A stretch of 64,000 nucleotides of DNA from Limnospira fusiformis SAG 85.79 (GTDB taxonomy: Bacteria > Cyanobacteriota > Cyanobacteriia > Cyanobacteriales > Microcoleaceae): contig NZ_CP051185.1 in the NCBI RefSeq assembly GCF_012516315.1, positions 4,717,363 to 4,781,362 on the forward strand, read 5' to 3'. Every line of letters begins with the position of its first letter. Position 1 is the first letter of the stretch. The translations under genes were made by a program, and so were the position numbers. Under the pieces are notes generated by a model, which ran no database searches, was not told the DNA's origin, and was given only the letters and a program-made list of their open reading frames with translations. This document shows, piece by piece, positions 7,140 through 15,459 of the stretch.

Positions 7140-8096
7140 TAGCATTAGTCAAGGTAGTTAGGACGCAGCTTTGAGAACGGAATCCATGGCATCATGGAGA
7201 GAATCAAACTGCTCAATGCAGTGGCGAATACGGGCTTTCAGCCACGACCAACATTTCTCTATCTTCTTGAGGTCTGGCGAATAAGGTGGTAGATAGAGTA
7301 AACGGCATTGAGCTGCCTCCACCAGTTCAGCAATCCGCCCCCCTTTATGAAACGTTGCATTGTCCAATACTAGAGTCTGACCTGGCTTCAATGTTGGAAT
7401 TAAGATGAACTCCAACCACAACTCAAACACTGTCCGATTACAACAACCCTCAAAGCTAAAGGGAGCTAAGAGTTGTTGATGACACCATGCGGCTATCATA
7501 CTTACCCTGCCCTGCCTCTTCCCTGATTTGAGTGCATGGAAGCGTTTTCCTTCCTCGCAGTAACCATAAGGGTAATCCGAGTCCTGACTATTCATGGCGG
7601 CTTCATCGAGGTAGACCACTCCTTCCGGCTCCATCTGTTCAATCTGAGCCATAAACTCCTCTCGCTGTTGCTTCCAACGTTCTTGGTAGCCGTAAGTTTT
7701 TTTTCTGGTGAAGCCAATTTTCTTCAAGGCTCTGGATATGGTGCGAGGAGAGATGTCGTCATCCCAAAGTTCAGCCATTTGAGCGGAGGTTTTGTGGCCA
7801 TGCTCTTGGGCAAAAGCCTTGAATTTCTGCCAGTCGGTAATTTTGTGGTTATTGCCAGGTCGGTGATGAGGTTTAGGGAGGAAGTCTCCGGTCTGTGCTT
7901 TTCTTTGCAGCCAGAGATTAATGGTGTTCCTGCTGACATGGAAAACTTGACTGGCTTCTGTTTTGGGCATACCGTCTAGTTCAATGGCATCAATAACTTT
8001 TTGTCTGAGGTCGTAACTATAGGGGGCTGGCATTTTTGGTCTTCTTAGTCATCTCGTCCTCTCCATTATACGTCCTAAGTGTTCTGTCTTGTGCTA
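7140..8096 (-). mobile_element. IS630/Tc1-like element, copy D (957 bp)
   Basis: Ends at TAGCATTAGTCAAGG (7140) and GTGCTA (8096), flanked by TA at 7138-7139 and 8097-8098. Insertion is clean: the intron reads GTTTTG-TA before it and continues TATTTCTATACC after it. Only 27 bp of intron separate it from copy E, so two independent insertions hit almost the same spot. Confidence 0.9.
7158..8033 (-). CDS. IS630-family transposase, full length (copy D)
   Basis: 291 codons, the complete form ending VLKAAS. HTH region (residues 1-110) and DDE triad (VVYLDEAA, LVLDNATFH, DLKKIEKCW) are intact. Differences from the other copies include ERWKQQREEF for ERDEQQREEF and DLKKIE for DLNKIE next to the last catalytic residue. 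The eight-A tract is intact, so no frameshift. With copy E it is one of the two transposases here most likely to be functional and could act in trans on the defective copies. Confidence 0.88.
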   Translation of the reverse strand: MPAPYSYDLRQKVIDAIELDGMPKTEASQVFHVSRNTINLWLQRKAQTGDFLPKPHHRPGNNHKITDWQKFKAFAQEHGHKTSAQMAELWDDDISPRTISRALKKIGFTRKKTYGYQERWKQQREEFMAQIEQMEPEGVVYLDEAAMNSQDSDYPYGYCEEGKRFHALKSGKRQGRVSMIAAWCHQQLLAPFSFEGCCNRTVFELWLEFILIPTLKPGQTLVLDNATFHKGGRIAELVEAAQCRLLYLPPYSPDLKKIEKCWSWLKARIRHCIEQFDSLHDAMDSVLKAAS

Positions 8097-8125
8097 TATA
8101 TTTCTATACCAAACGTTGGGACATA

Positions 8126-9082
8126 TAGCATTAGTCAAGGTGGTTAGGACGCAGCTTTGAGAACGGAATCCATGGCATCATGGAGAGAATCAAACTGCTC
8201 AATGCAGTGGCGAATGCGGGCTTTCAACCACGACCAACATTTCTCTATCTTGTTGAGGTCTGGCGAATAAGGTGGTAGATAGAGCCAACGGCATTGAGCC
8301 GCCTCCACTAGCTCAGGAATCCGTCCCCCTTTATGAAACGTTGCATTGTCTAGCACTAGAGTCTGACCTGGCTTCAGTGTTGGAATTAAGATGAACTCCA
8401 ACCACAACTCAAACACTGTCCGATTACAACAACCCTCAAAGGTAAAGGGGGCTAAGAGTTGTTGATGACACCATACCACAATCATGCTCACCCTGCCCTG
8501 CCTCTTCCCGGATTTGAGGACATGGAAGCGTTGTCCTTGCTCACAGTAACCATAAGGATAATCCGAGTCTTGACTATTGATGCCAGCTTCATCGAGGTAA
8601 ACCAACCCTTCCGGCTCCATCTGTTCAATCTGAGCCATAAACTCCTCTCGCTGTTGCTCATCACGTTCTTGGTAGCCGTAAGTTTTTTTTCTGGTGAAGC
8701 CAATTTTCTTCAAGGCTCTGGATATGGTGCGAGGAGAGATGTCGTCATCCCAAAGTTCAGCCATTTGAGCGGAGGTTTTGTGGCCATGCTCTTGGGCAAA
8801 AGCTTTGAATTTATGCCAGTCGGTAATTTTGTGGTTATTGCCAGGTGGGTGATTAGGTTTAGGGAGGAAGTCTCCGGTCTGTGCTTTTCTTTGCAGCCAG
8901 AGATTAATGGTGTTCCGGCTGACATGGAAAACTTGACTGGCTTCTGTTTTGGGCATACCGTCTAGTTCAATTGCATCAATAACTTTTTGTCTGAGGTCGT
9001 AACTATAGGGGGCTGGCATTTTGGGTCTTCTTAGTCATCTCGTCCTCTCCATTATACGTCCTAACTTTCCTGTCTGGTGCTA
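8126..9082 (-). mobile_element. IS630/Tc1-like element, copy E (957 bp)
   Basis: Ends at TAGCATTAGTCAAGG (8126) and GGTGCTA (9082), TA flanks at 8124-8125 and 9083-9084. Removal rebuilds GGGACATATAAACAGT, which is the sequence of the uninterrupted sister introns. The right end reads TTTCCTGTCTGGTGCTA and differs from copies B-D (TGTTCTGTCTTGTGCTA); copy F has the same right end, so E and F form a subfamily. Confidence 0.9.
8144..9019 (-). CDS. IS630-family transposase, full length (copy E)
   Basis: 291 codons with all DDE residues (LVYLDEAG, LVLDNATFH, DLNKIEKCW). It is the most diverged of the complete copies: KPNHPPGNNHK, YCEQGQRFHVLK, ARSMIVVWCHQQ-type changes and AAQCRWLYLPP. Several of these are shared with truncated copy F, supporting a second subfamily. 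It lies in the same orientation as the interrupted intron. Confidence 0.88.
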   Translation of the reverse strand: MPAPYSYDLRQKVIDAIELDGMPKTEASQVFHVSRNTINLWLQRKAQTGDFLPKPNHPPGNNHKITDWHKFKAFAQEHGHKTSAQMAELWDDDISPRTISRALKKIGFTRKKTYGYQERDEQQREEFMAQIEQMEPEGLVYLDEAGINSQDSDYPYGYCEQGQRFHVLKSGKRQGRVSMIVVWCHQQLLAPFTFEGCCNRTVFELWLEFILIPTLKPGQTLVLDNATFHKGGRIPELVEAAQCRWLYLPPYSPDLNKIEKCWSWLKARIRHCIEQFDSLHDAMDSVLKAAS

Positions 9083-9201
9083 TATAAACAGTTGTGGGAT
9101 GGTCAGGGTACGAGTCCCTTATATTTCACCAAGGGGTGAAAGTCCCACTAAGAGGTTATTTCAGGCATTGCAGCCTTATTTGACTCCTAAACGTGTCACA
9201 C

Positions 9202-9880
9202 TTGCATTGTCCAGTACTAGAGTTTGACCTGGCTTCAATGTTGGAATTAAGATGAACTCCAACCACAACTCAAACACTGTCCGATTACAACAACCCTCAA
9301 AGGTAAAGGGGGCTAAGAGTTGTTGATGACACCACGCCGCCATATAGCTCACCCTGCCCTGCCTCTTCCCTGATTTGAGGGCATGGAAGCGTTGTCCTTC
9401 CTGGCAGTAAGCATAAGGATAATCCGAGTCTTGACTATTGATGCCAGCTTCATCGAGGTAAACCACTTCTTCCGGCTCCATCTGTTCAATCTGAGCAATA
9501 AACTCCTCTCGCTGTTGCTCATCACGTTCTTGGTAGCCGTAAGTTTTTTTTCTGGTGAAGCCAATTTTCTTCAAGGCTCTGGATATGGTGCGAGGAGAGA
9601 TGTCGTCATCCCAAAGTTCAGCCATCTGAGCTGCGGTTTTGTCGCCATGCTCTTGGGCAAAAGCCTTGAATTTTTGCCAGTCGGTAATTTTGTGGTTATT
9701 GCCAGGTGGGTGATTAGGTTTAGGGAGGAAGTCTCCGGTCTGTGCTTTTCTTTGCAGCCAGAGATTAATGGTGTTCCGGCTGACATGGAAAACTTGACTG
9801 GCTTCTGTTTTGGGCATACCGTCTAGTTCAATTGCATCAATAACTTTTTGTCTGAGGTCGTAACTATAGGGGGCTGGCAT
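9202..9880 (-). pseudogene. IS630 transposase copy F, interrupted after LVLDNA
   Basis: 226 native codons from MPAPYSYDLRQ to GQTLVLDNA survive, with the first two catalytic aspartates. The codons after that belong to the 5' end of a group II intron, which was evidently inserted in sense orientation between GACAATGCAA and CGTTTCATAAAG. The last catalytic glutamate and the C-terminus are missing. If the intron were still complete, splicing could rescue the gene; here its 3' part has been rearranged away. Confidence 0.85.
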
Positions 9881-9943
9881 TTTGGGTCTTCTTAGTCATC
9901 TCGTCCTCTCGATTATACGTCCTAACTTTCCTGTCTGGTGCTA
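9202..9943 (-). mobile_element. IS630/Tc1-like element, copy F, truncated by a group II intron
   Basis: The right end closes GGTGCTA at 9943 with TA at 9944-9945. The left end is absent: the transposase gene stops at 9202, where minus-strand GTGTG of a group II intron begins. In intact copies the transposase continues here CGTTTCATAAAGG. The missing part does not appear anywhere else in the window. Confidence 0.85.
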
Positions 9944-9945
9944 TA

Positions 9946-10026
9946 CATCAGGAGCCGTGTGCTGGGAAACTCGCAAGCACGGTTTTGAATTGGAGTTGGG
10001 GAAGGCGACTTCCCTTTCGACCATAA
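9946..10026 (+). mobile_element. Group II intron, short 3' fragment (domains V/VI)
   Basis: Immediately after the TA flank of copy F lies a plus-strand domain V at 9952-9985 (GAGCCGTGTGCTGGGAAACTCGC... then AGCACGG), a domain VI-like tail, and the end CGACCATAAC. The rest of the intron is missing. It is followed by the duplicated spacer, as is the other plus-strand fragment near 2508-3010. Confidence 0.75.
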
Positions 10027-10130
10027 CTGCTTATTGATTAACCCGTCAATAATTAAGATTTGTTGCTAAGGGATATGCACTAATTGTCCCGTATGCTAAG
10101 ACTGAATTGAGTGCATTTTGTGTGTAACGG
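10026..10130. repeat. Spacer duplicate 2 (pairs with 3086-3190)
   Basis: Nearly identical to 3086-3190, including AAGGGATATGCACTAATTG. It lies downstream (minus strand) of tRNA-Gly. The pairing of tRNA plus spacer at both places suggests a duplicated unit of a tRNA array. Confidence 0.7.
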
Positions 10131-10189
10131 TGCGACTATCGGGTTAAGTGTTTCACTATGATCGCAGTAAGAATAAGGCTTAAAAAATA

Positions 10190-10261
10190 AGCGGACGATG
10201 GGACTCGAACCCACTATGTTTAGCTTGGGAAGCTAACATTCTACCACTGAATTACGTCCGC
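10190..10261 (-). tRNA. tRNA-Gly (CCC anticodon)
   Basis: Acceptor GCGGACG/CGTCCGC with discriminator T, D arm with TAATTCAGTGGTAGA, anticodon stem TTAGC/GCTAA enclosing TTCCCAA (anticodon CCC), T arm GTGGG/CCCAT with loop TTCGAGT. All stems pair. CCA is not encoded. Intron Y ends 24 bp upstream on the same strand. Confidence 0.93.
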
Positions 10262-11032
10262 AATGGTTAGCTATTAATCTCTAGGTAGGGGTCGAAAGGG
10301 AAGTCACCTTCCCCAACTCCCATTTCAAACCGTGCTTGCGAGTTTCCCAGCACACGGCTCCTGATGTGGATACCCTATTTGTCAAAGGAACAGAGTTACT
10401 ACCCCCGGCTTTCGTACTTCCATGTTCGGAGCCTTATGCAGCAAGTGGTTGAGCCTTGCTTTTGCGCCAATGTACTCCTACTCATCGCAGTATCTATATC
10501 CACACCGTGACCTGTGGGCATATCCCAACCATTACAGTTAGGCATTGGCTTCTGGTCACATCCTTCACCCTCTAAGAGGTAGGGGTCGAGAGTGAAGTCA
10601 CCTTCACCCCCTCCCATTCAAAACCTTGCTTGATAGTTTCCCATCACACGGCTCCTGATGTGGATACCCTTTTGTCATCGGAACAGGGTTACTACCCCCT
10701 GCTTTCGTACTTCAATGTTCAGAGCTTTATGCAGCACGTAGTCTTTCAACTCGTTCTCGCCACTATACTCCTAATAATTGCAGTATCTATATCCACACCG
10801 TGACCTGTGGGCATATCCCCACCATGACAATTGGGCTTTAGCTTCTGGTCACATCCTTCACCCTCTAACCATGCGCTTACATTTTTCACTACTTCCTTGT
10901 GAATAGCATTACTCACTTGTTTATAGGCAGAGCATTAGAGGGGTTACAACGTTCCGTTTATATGGGCATTCCATCGTTAGATTTGTCCTCAGAACCGGGG
11001 TACTTTTAAAGGTCTGTGTAGGTAGTCGCAAG

Positions 11033-12268
11033 CTCAGTACAGGACAAAAAAGCTGAAAGTCTTAGCCAAAAGGGAATCTAGCCGAAAATTCTGAAGGGGG
11101 CGCTCCGGGCTGAGGTGAAAGTCGAGGGGTGGGGGGGTAGCGCCAAGTTGGGGTGAGAGGGTTACATCGGAATTACCACAAACCAAACTTCCCTCTCATG
11201 AACGAGCTTAACCGATTACGAGACACTTTGCGCCCTCACTTGCCCTGGCACGGGGCGAGATTAAACTTTGTCTGCCTGTTCCTGATGGCGCTATTCCAAA
11301 CAAAGACGGTTAATCTGATGGAAATAGCGACTGTATTCGCAAATCCTGTGCAAATTTCCTCAAATTACCAGCGATTACAACGTTTTTTTCGGCAATTCAA
11401 ATTTGACCGGGCAGAGATTGCCCGTTTCGTCGTTAGCCTCATTGACATTCCCCAACCTTGGACTCTTAGTCTCGACCGCACCTGTTGGTCTTTCGGTCAA
11501 ACCCATTTCAACATCTTGATGTTGGCAGTCGTCCACGAGGGGATTGCCTTTCCCCTGCTGTGGACGATGCTTGACAAAAAGGGCAATAGCAACAGTGGCG
11601 AACGCATGGACTTATTCGACCGCTTCGAGGCACTATTTCCTGACGTGGAGGTGGCTTGTCTGACCGCTGACCGGGAATTTGTGGGGCGAGATTGGCTCTC
11701 GTATCTTCTCATCGACCCCGAGGTTCCTTTCCGCCTACGCATCCGCCACAGCGAGCTGATTAGTCCTAAGTTAGGAGGAACTCGGCGTAGCATGAACGAA
11801 TGTTTGATTCTCTGCGACCCGGAGAATTTCGCCAGCTTTCGGGTCGCCGTTGGGTTTGGGGACGGCAGGTTTACGTCATTGGCTCTCGTCTGTCTGATTC
11901 GGGGGAGTTGTTGATTCTCATCACTAACGCTTGCCCCGAAACGGCCCTCCCCGACTATGCTCGGCGTTGGGGTATTGAAAACCTCTTCGGAGCCTTGAAG
12001 ACTCGGGGCTTCTGTCTCGAATCGACTCACTTTAAGGACCCTGAGCGCTTGAGCCGTTTATTGGCTTTGCTTAGCCTGGCTTTTACTTGGGCTATGAAGG
12101 TGGGTTTGTGGATTCACCAAGGTTCACCCATTCCTTTGAAGGCTCACGGACGACGCTCCCAGAGTCTTTTCCGCACTGGCTTCGATTTTCTACGCCGCAC
12201 TTTCTCTAATCTGCCTTTGTTTTCAGGGCGGTTTCACCAGGCTCTACAACTTTTGTCCTGTACTTAGA
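11033..12268 (+). mobile_element. IS4-family insertion sequence with 8-bp target duplication
   Basis: Imperfect terminal inverted repeats: CTCAGTACAGGACAAAA on the left and, read from the right end, TCTAAGTACAGGACAAAAG. The 8-bp GTCGCAAG occurs on both sides (11025-11032 and 12269-12276) and only once in the uninterrupted sister intron (as GTCGTAAG near 4068), so the boundaries are secure. Length is 1236 bp. The insertion is younger than intron Z that it interrupts. Confidence 0.9.
11198..12267 (+). pseudogene. IS4-family transposase, frameshifted
   Basis: The N-terminal frame starts MNELNRLRDTLRPHL (a GTG at 11153 in the same frame is possible) and holds the DDE aspartates in SLDRTCW and TADREF. 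The C-terminal frame, offset by one base, takes over near 11800-11860 and contains YARRWGIENLFGALK, which fits the IS4 Y-(2)-R-(3)-E-(6)-K signature including the catalytic glutamate. The two frames overlap by about 110 bp. The natural reading is a single-base indel that inactivates the gene; programmed frameshifting is less likely as IS4 normally uses one frame. Confidence 0.85.
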
Positions 12269-13278
12269 GTCGCAAGGACCCCCAACTTTTCCCCTTGCCC
12301 TTTTGGGCGCAGCGTGTCCACCTATTTCGCTGCTAGTGTATTACGATGGTTCAAGCCGGACATTCAGTTTCCTTAATCATGGATGGTTGGCAGTGGTCTC
12401 GATTCCGGTATTAGGTTACACCTCGGAGCCTTCCGTTCCCCGCTTTAGTCCTAGGGTTGTGAGTCCTAAAACTAGGGGTGGCTATCGCCGTTACCCTCTG
12501 CTCTGTGATTTCTCAGTTCGCTTAGGACCTTGGGTTCCCTGCCTTGCTTAGTTCGCTAAGCGTCGGGACATATAAACAGTTATGAGGATTATCAGGAGAG
12601 GTTTCCTTATATCCAAACTCGGGGCTGGAATCCTCACCGGCTAGTGATTTATGGCATTTCAGCCCTATTTAATACCCGAACGTCTCACACCTTGCGTTTA
12701 CACTTATCACTACTGCCTTGTTGTGGGCTGAGTCTTAGAGGGGTTACAACGTTCCATTTATACGGGCATTCTATCGTTAGATTTGTCCTTTCCACCGGGG
12801 TACTTTTAAAGGTCTGTGTAGGTAGTACAGACAAACTCCTACTTTTCCCCTTGTTCTTTTGAACGCAGCGTATCAACCTATTTTGCTACTTAGTGATTAC
12901 GATGGTTAAAGCCGGACATTCGGTTTCCCTAATCATAGATAGTTGGCAGTGGTCGCTTCTGGTAGTAGGTTCTACTTCACGCCTTCCGTTCCCCGCTTCA
13001 ACTGGGGTGTGAATCCCAAAATTGGGGGTGGCTATCGCCATTACTCTCTACTCCCTGATTTCTCAGTTTGTTTATGACCTTGAGTTCCCTGCCTTGCTTA
13101 GATTTCTCCAAGCGTCGGGACATATAAAAAGTTATAGGGATGGTCAGGAGTGCGCTCCTTATATCCAACCTAGGGGTTGAAGTCCCTACCAAGTAGTTAT
13201 TTTAGGCATCTCAACCTTATTTCATACCTGAACGTCTCGCACACCTGAGAGTCATTGTAGCAGGTTCCTCGCCAAAAA

Positions 13279-15348
13279 TCAAGAGTGTGGTTCACCAAAT
13301 AGGATAAAGGAACAGGTCAAACTCTTAATCATTTCCGTGGTGACATCACTTACAGCCAGACCCCCAGCGGTGCGACGACGCATCGATCGCAATACCACCA
13401 AATCAAAGGACTGAGAGGCTTTCAGAAGCGCATCAGATACATTGTCATGGACTAAGACCTGAATATCAGATTTGACCTGGGGTCCTGATGCTAGAATTGT
13501 GGATAATTCCGACTCCAACTCATTCACCTGTTCCCTAGAAGTGCGGCGATCGCAAACTTGCAATAACATTACCTCAGCTTGGTTACTATCAGCAAACAGT
13601 TGAGCAAACCGAATAGTTCTAATCGCCTGGGGGGTGATATTTTTAACCGGAACCAAAATCCGATGAATGTCAATAGGTGCTTCCAATAGCTTTAAGACCG
13701 CTACCGGACAATGGGAAGACCAAAATACATTATCAATCAAGTTCCCCAAAAGTCTGGCTCGTAAGCTAGTGTTATAATTCCAACCAATCACAATTAAACT
13801 CGCGTCAAATTCCCTAGCGGTGCGGCTAATTCCTTCAGCAATATCATCATCAATGCGGAGTCTTGTTTCAGTTTTGACACCAAACTCCTGAGCCACTTGT
13901 GCGGCTTTTTCCAAAAGGCGATCGCTCTGACGCAAGGTAACATCTAACTGAGGTTCATCCATTTGTAGATGAGCTTGGGTAATTGTGATCGGGACCACTA
14001 AACCCGACTCATGACGCGCCAATAAACCCGCCATTTCCACTAAATACCGCACCGACATAGGGTTAGATACAGCCACAATAACTGTAAATTTATTCCCGGG
14101 ATTTTCTAAGCCTATTTCTGATTTTTTTTGAGGTATCCAAGCCTCATTGGGTGCTTGTAAATTAGGTTTAGGGATAGATAATCGACTCCCAAAACGAGCG
14201 GTTAATATTGGTCCCAAAACTGAAGTGACCAACATTAGCACAATCACCGTATTAAAGACTTGCTCAGATATCAACCCTACCCGCACAGAGGCTAAGGCAG
14301 CGGCGAGGGTAGCAGCCACCTGGGGAACGGATAAAGCCCACATAGTCATCGTTTCGTTCCAGTTATAACGAAACAGTAATTTCATCCCAGTAGCAGCCAT
14401 TAACTTACTACCTAGTAAGCCTAAAACAATAGCTAAAGTTAAGCCAATACCAGTTGTTAAACTTTGAATAAAAGCCGGAACATCAATGAGTAATCCCATC
14501 CCCACAAAGAAAAAGGGAATAAATAGGGTACTACCTACAAACTCCACTTTTTCCTCTACCGGACTATGACCGATCACATCATTAACCGCCAAACCTGCTA
14601 AAAATGCACCGACAATTTGATCAACATTGATAATTTGTGAGCCTACAGAGACCAAAAAAACTGCCAGCATGACAAACAGAAACTGATTACTTTCTTCATT
14701 CCCTGTACGCCTAAAATATTCTTTTCCAGCCCAATCTAAACCAAACAGAACTATAGCAGTATAAATCCCTAAAGCTGCTAATTGTACAATTATGGAAGTC
14801 GCCGAAAAATCTCCCCCATGAATGGAAATACAAATAGCCAGCACCAATAAAGCGGCAATATCAGTAAAAATAGTGGCTCCAATAGTGACGACTACTGATT
14901 CATTGGCAACTACTCCTAATCGTGCTACAATAGGATAACCTAATAGGGTATGGGAAGCTAGTAGAGAACCAATCAAAATTGATGCGTTTAGACTGTAGCC
15001 AACTGATAAACCAATTGCAGTTCCTACGGTTAATGGAAAAGCAAAGGTCATCAACCCAAAAGATAGGGATCTATTTCGTTTGCGTCTAAACTCTTCTAGG
15101 TCAATTTCTAAACCCGCGACAAACATCAGGTAAATTTTGCCGATATCCGAAAGAAATTTCATAATTTCGGAGTCAGGAGACAAAACTTGCATTCCGTTGG
15201 GTCCTAATACTACTCCCGCAAATAATAAACCCACCAAACCGGGGAGTCGAAGACGCTCGAAAATGGGAGGAATGGTTAAACTGACTAGGATCAGAATTGT
15301 AAATGGGACTATGGGACTCTCTGGAATCAGGTTGAGAAATTGTTCCAT
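13279..15348 (-). CDS. CPA2-type cation/proton antiporter with C-terminal universal stress domains
   Basis: 689 residues. Residues 1 to about 385 are a Na+/H+ exchanger domain with some dozen hydrophobic segments (LPGLVGLLFAGVVLGPNG, DQIVGAFLAGLAVND, and the FIPFFFVGMGLLID half-helix are typical). After a linker, residues about 420-540 and 550-685 form two Usp-like alpha/beta domains (VAVSNPMSVRYLVEMA, VIGWNYNTSLRARLLGN, ILVPVKN). The protein should sit in the plasma or thylakoid membrane, exchanging Na+ or K+ for H+; the Usp part probably senses nucleotides. Fusions of this kind are frequent in cyanobacteria. Intron Y begins 36 bp after the stop, so the intron lies just past the 3' end. Single gene, no close operon partner. 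Confidence 0.88.
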   Translation of the reverse strand: MEQFLNLIPESPIVPFTILILVSLTIPPIFERLRLPGLVGLLFAGVVLGPNGMQVLSPDSEIMKFLSDIGKIYLMFVAGLEIDLEEFRRKRNRSLSFGLMTFAFPLTVGTAIGLSVGYSLNASILIGSLLASHTLLGYPIVARLGVVANESVVVTIGATIFTDIAALLVLAICISIHGGDFSATSIIVQLAALGIYTAIVLFGLDWAGKEYFRRTGNEESNQFLFVMLAVFLVSVGSQIINVDQIVGAFLAGLAVNDVIGHSPVEEKVEFVGSTLFIPFFFVGMGLLIDVPAFIQSLTTGIGLTLAIVLGLLGSKLMAATGMKLLFRYNWNETMTMWALSVPQVAATLAAALASVRVGLISEQVFNTVIVLMLVTSVLGPILTARFGSRLSIPKPNLQAPNEAWIPQKKSEIGLENPGNKFTVIVAVSNPMSVRYLVEMAGLLARHESGLVVPITITQAHLQMDEPQLDVTLRQSDRLLEKAAQVAQEFGVKTETRLRIDDDIAEGISRTAREFDASLIVIGWNYNTSLRARLLGNLIDNVFWSSHCPVAVLKLLEAPIDIHRILVPVKNITPQAIRTIRFAQLFADSNQAEVMLLQVCDRRTSREQVNELESELSTILASGPQVKSDIQVLVHDNVSDALLKASQSFDLVVLRSMRRRTAGGLAVSDVTTEMIKSLTCSFILFGEPHS

Positions 15349-15459
15349 ATCAACTGTTAAGCAAGTTAGGCGGGTTTTAGGTGGGTTTTGTTAGGTTATC
15401 ACAGATTGCACCATTAACTCTCAAAATTGTGAGCGATCGCCAACTATCATCAACCTCTG

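Larger units (their letters stand above)
6838..9201 (-). mobile_element. Group II intron, 5' part (domain I), interrupted by IS630 copies D and E
   Basis: The minus strand begins GTGTGACACGTTTAGG at 9201 and shows the domain I blocks GGGGAACGGAAGG and GGTGGCTATCGCCG-type sequence near 6970-7060. Copies D (7140-8096) and E (8126-9082) interrupt it cleanly: removing each with one TA rebuilds the sequence seen in sister introns. The intron breaks off at 6838, at IS630 copy C. Its 5' neighbour is not tRNA spacer but the interior of IS630 copy F, so this intron had inserted into a transposase gene. Confidence 0.75.
10579..12690 (-). mobile_element. Group II intron Z, ORF-less, inner member of a second twintron, carrying an IS4 element
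   Basis: 5' end GTGTGAGACGTTCGGG at 12690, 3' end CGACCCCTAC at 10579, domain V near 10614-10652. It sits in intron Y at the same relative position as i2 in i1. The IS4-family element at 11033-12268 interrupts its middle. Without the IS and one target copy it is 868 nt, one base different from i2, and very similar in sequence to it. Splicing now would have to remove an extra 1.24 kb of insertion inside the structured RNA. Confidence 0.8.
10285..13242 (-). mobile_element. Group II intron Y, ORF-less, outer member of a second twintron
   Basis: Minus strand: 5' end GTGCGAGACGTTCAGG at 13242, 3' end CGACCCCTAC at 10285, domain V near 10320-10357. Intron Z (10579-12690) interrupts it after TGTAAACGCAAG. 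Removing Z leaves 846 nt, similar to the other ORF-less introns (867, 868 and 914 nt). It lies between the antiporter gene, whose stop is 36 bp upstream, and tRNA-Gly. The 5' flanking exon is ACTCTCAGGT. Confidence 0.8.
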
